Shown here: piece after piece, positions 63,721 to 64,000 of the stretch
Position numbering within the stretch: the first letter of the stretch is position 1
How the letters are laid out: each line of letters opens with the position of its first letter
The notes under the pieces: generated by a model
The model's input: only the letters and a program-made list of their open reading frames with translations
What the model was told of the DNA's origin: nothing
Databases searched by the model: none
NCBI RefSeq assembly: GCF_042683565.1
Contig: NZ_JBHUJW010000043.1
Location: 620,001-684,000, forward strand
Reading direction: 5' to 3'
DNA: 64,000 nucleotides
Origin: Brevibacillus sp042683565
Lineage (GTDB): Bacteria; Bacillota; Bacilli; Brevibacillales; Brevibacillaceae
Made by a program: the position numbers and the translations under genes

Positions 63721-64000
63721 CTAGCTCTGTTTGACAGCCATCAATGCTTTGCCGTAATCGACGAGCTGACCGTCCGCTGCAAAAATGTCTGTCACTTCTC
63801 CATCGACAGGAGAGAGGATGTCATGGGAAAGCTGCAGGGCGTCCACACTGCAGCGCCCGACTACATCGCCTGCCTTGACTTGCTGGCCGATCGCCACGGT
63901 CGCGGTGAAGACGCCGACTGCCGGCGAAAAGATCGTCTGCGTGACCGCTGCGGGCGCTTGCGTCTCCTGAACCGCTTCTGTCACTTCTGCCGTCGCTGCC
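63721..64000 (-). CDS. BCCP-like protein lacking the biotinyl lysine (5' end outside window)
   Basis: The frame runs off the window edge, so the N-terminus is missing. An Ala/Pro/Thr-rich linker leads into a biotinyl domain: FSPAVGVFTATVAIGQQVKAGD then CSVDALQLSHDILSPVDGEV. Where AccB has EAMKL with the biotinylated Lys, this reads DALQL, with Gln (CAG). The rest of the domain is normal. It is directly upstream of accC. Either it works without biotin, or it is an inactive paralogue. Confidence 0.8.
   Translation of the reverse strand, partial: AATAEVTEAVQETQAPAAVTQTIFSPAVGVFTATVAIGQQVKAGDVVGRCSVDALQLSHDILSPVDGEVTDIFAADGQLVDYGKALMAVKQS

Overview
The window reads as chromosome of an endospore-forming, moderately GC-rich Firmicute, most likely Brevibacillus or a close Paenibacillaceae relative (inference). 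The evidence is strong AGGAGG ribosome sites, GTG and TTG starts, an alpha/beta small acid-soluble spore protein, a YpcP-type exonuclease, YtrA- and GltC-type regulators and a YerD-type glutamate-synthase-like protein. Nearly all space is coding. Most long reading frames opposite the genes are shadows.

Layout. 1-14 kb is housekeeping: a partial transporter, a RavA/ViaA-like MoxR-VWA pair, an exonuclease, a spore protein behind an unusual tRNA-like leader, an M23 peptidase, a small alarmone synthetase, a D,D-carboxypeptidase, two glycosyltransferase-like genes, deoD and glpK. 14-18 kb is AT-rich accessory DNA: two diverged direct repeats of about 300 bp, each ending in a hairpin, enclose a truncated MFS-fusion gene and the remains of a Tn7-like transposon (broken tnsA, a tnsB-like fragment, and an end with three repeated 16-bp sites). 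17.9-20 kb holds a compact cysteine-pair module: a MarR regulator with two CC pairs, an ArsP/YraQ-type permease with a CSC motif and a 50-residue protein with three CC pairs, preceded by two matching palindromic operators. 20-28 kb carries an ArsR-AHSA1 pair, an acyl-CoA dehydrogenase, a YtrA-type GntR/ABC operon with its operator, the YerD-like protein and an aldo/keto reductase. 28-35 kb is a four-gene 2-oxoacid dehydrogenase operon with an excellent sigma-54 promoter and a divergent PAS/AAA+ activator. 34.7-37 kb has a frameshifted MFS exporter, its MerR regulator and a thioesterase.

37.2-48.9 kb is the best-defined pathway: nine tightly coupled genes in the order of Staphylococcus sbnA-sbnI, predicted to make staphyloferrin B from O-phosphoserine, glutamate, citrate and 2-oxoglutarate and to export it. 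Two Fur boxes lie at its promoter. No siderophore importer is visible nearby. The operon abuts gltB (glutamate synthase large subunit) with a divergent gltC.

54.8-64 kb holds a HAD phosphatase, remnants of a LysE exporter and an XRE-cupin regulator, two small coiled-coil genes, a DedA protein, a class V aminotransferase, a TetR regulator overlapping a methionine aminopeptidase, DUF2306 and DUF2935 proteins, and accC. Upstream of accC is a BCCP-like gene whose biotinyl lysine position is glutamine.
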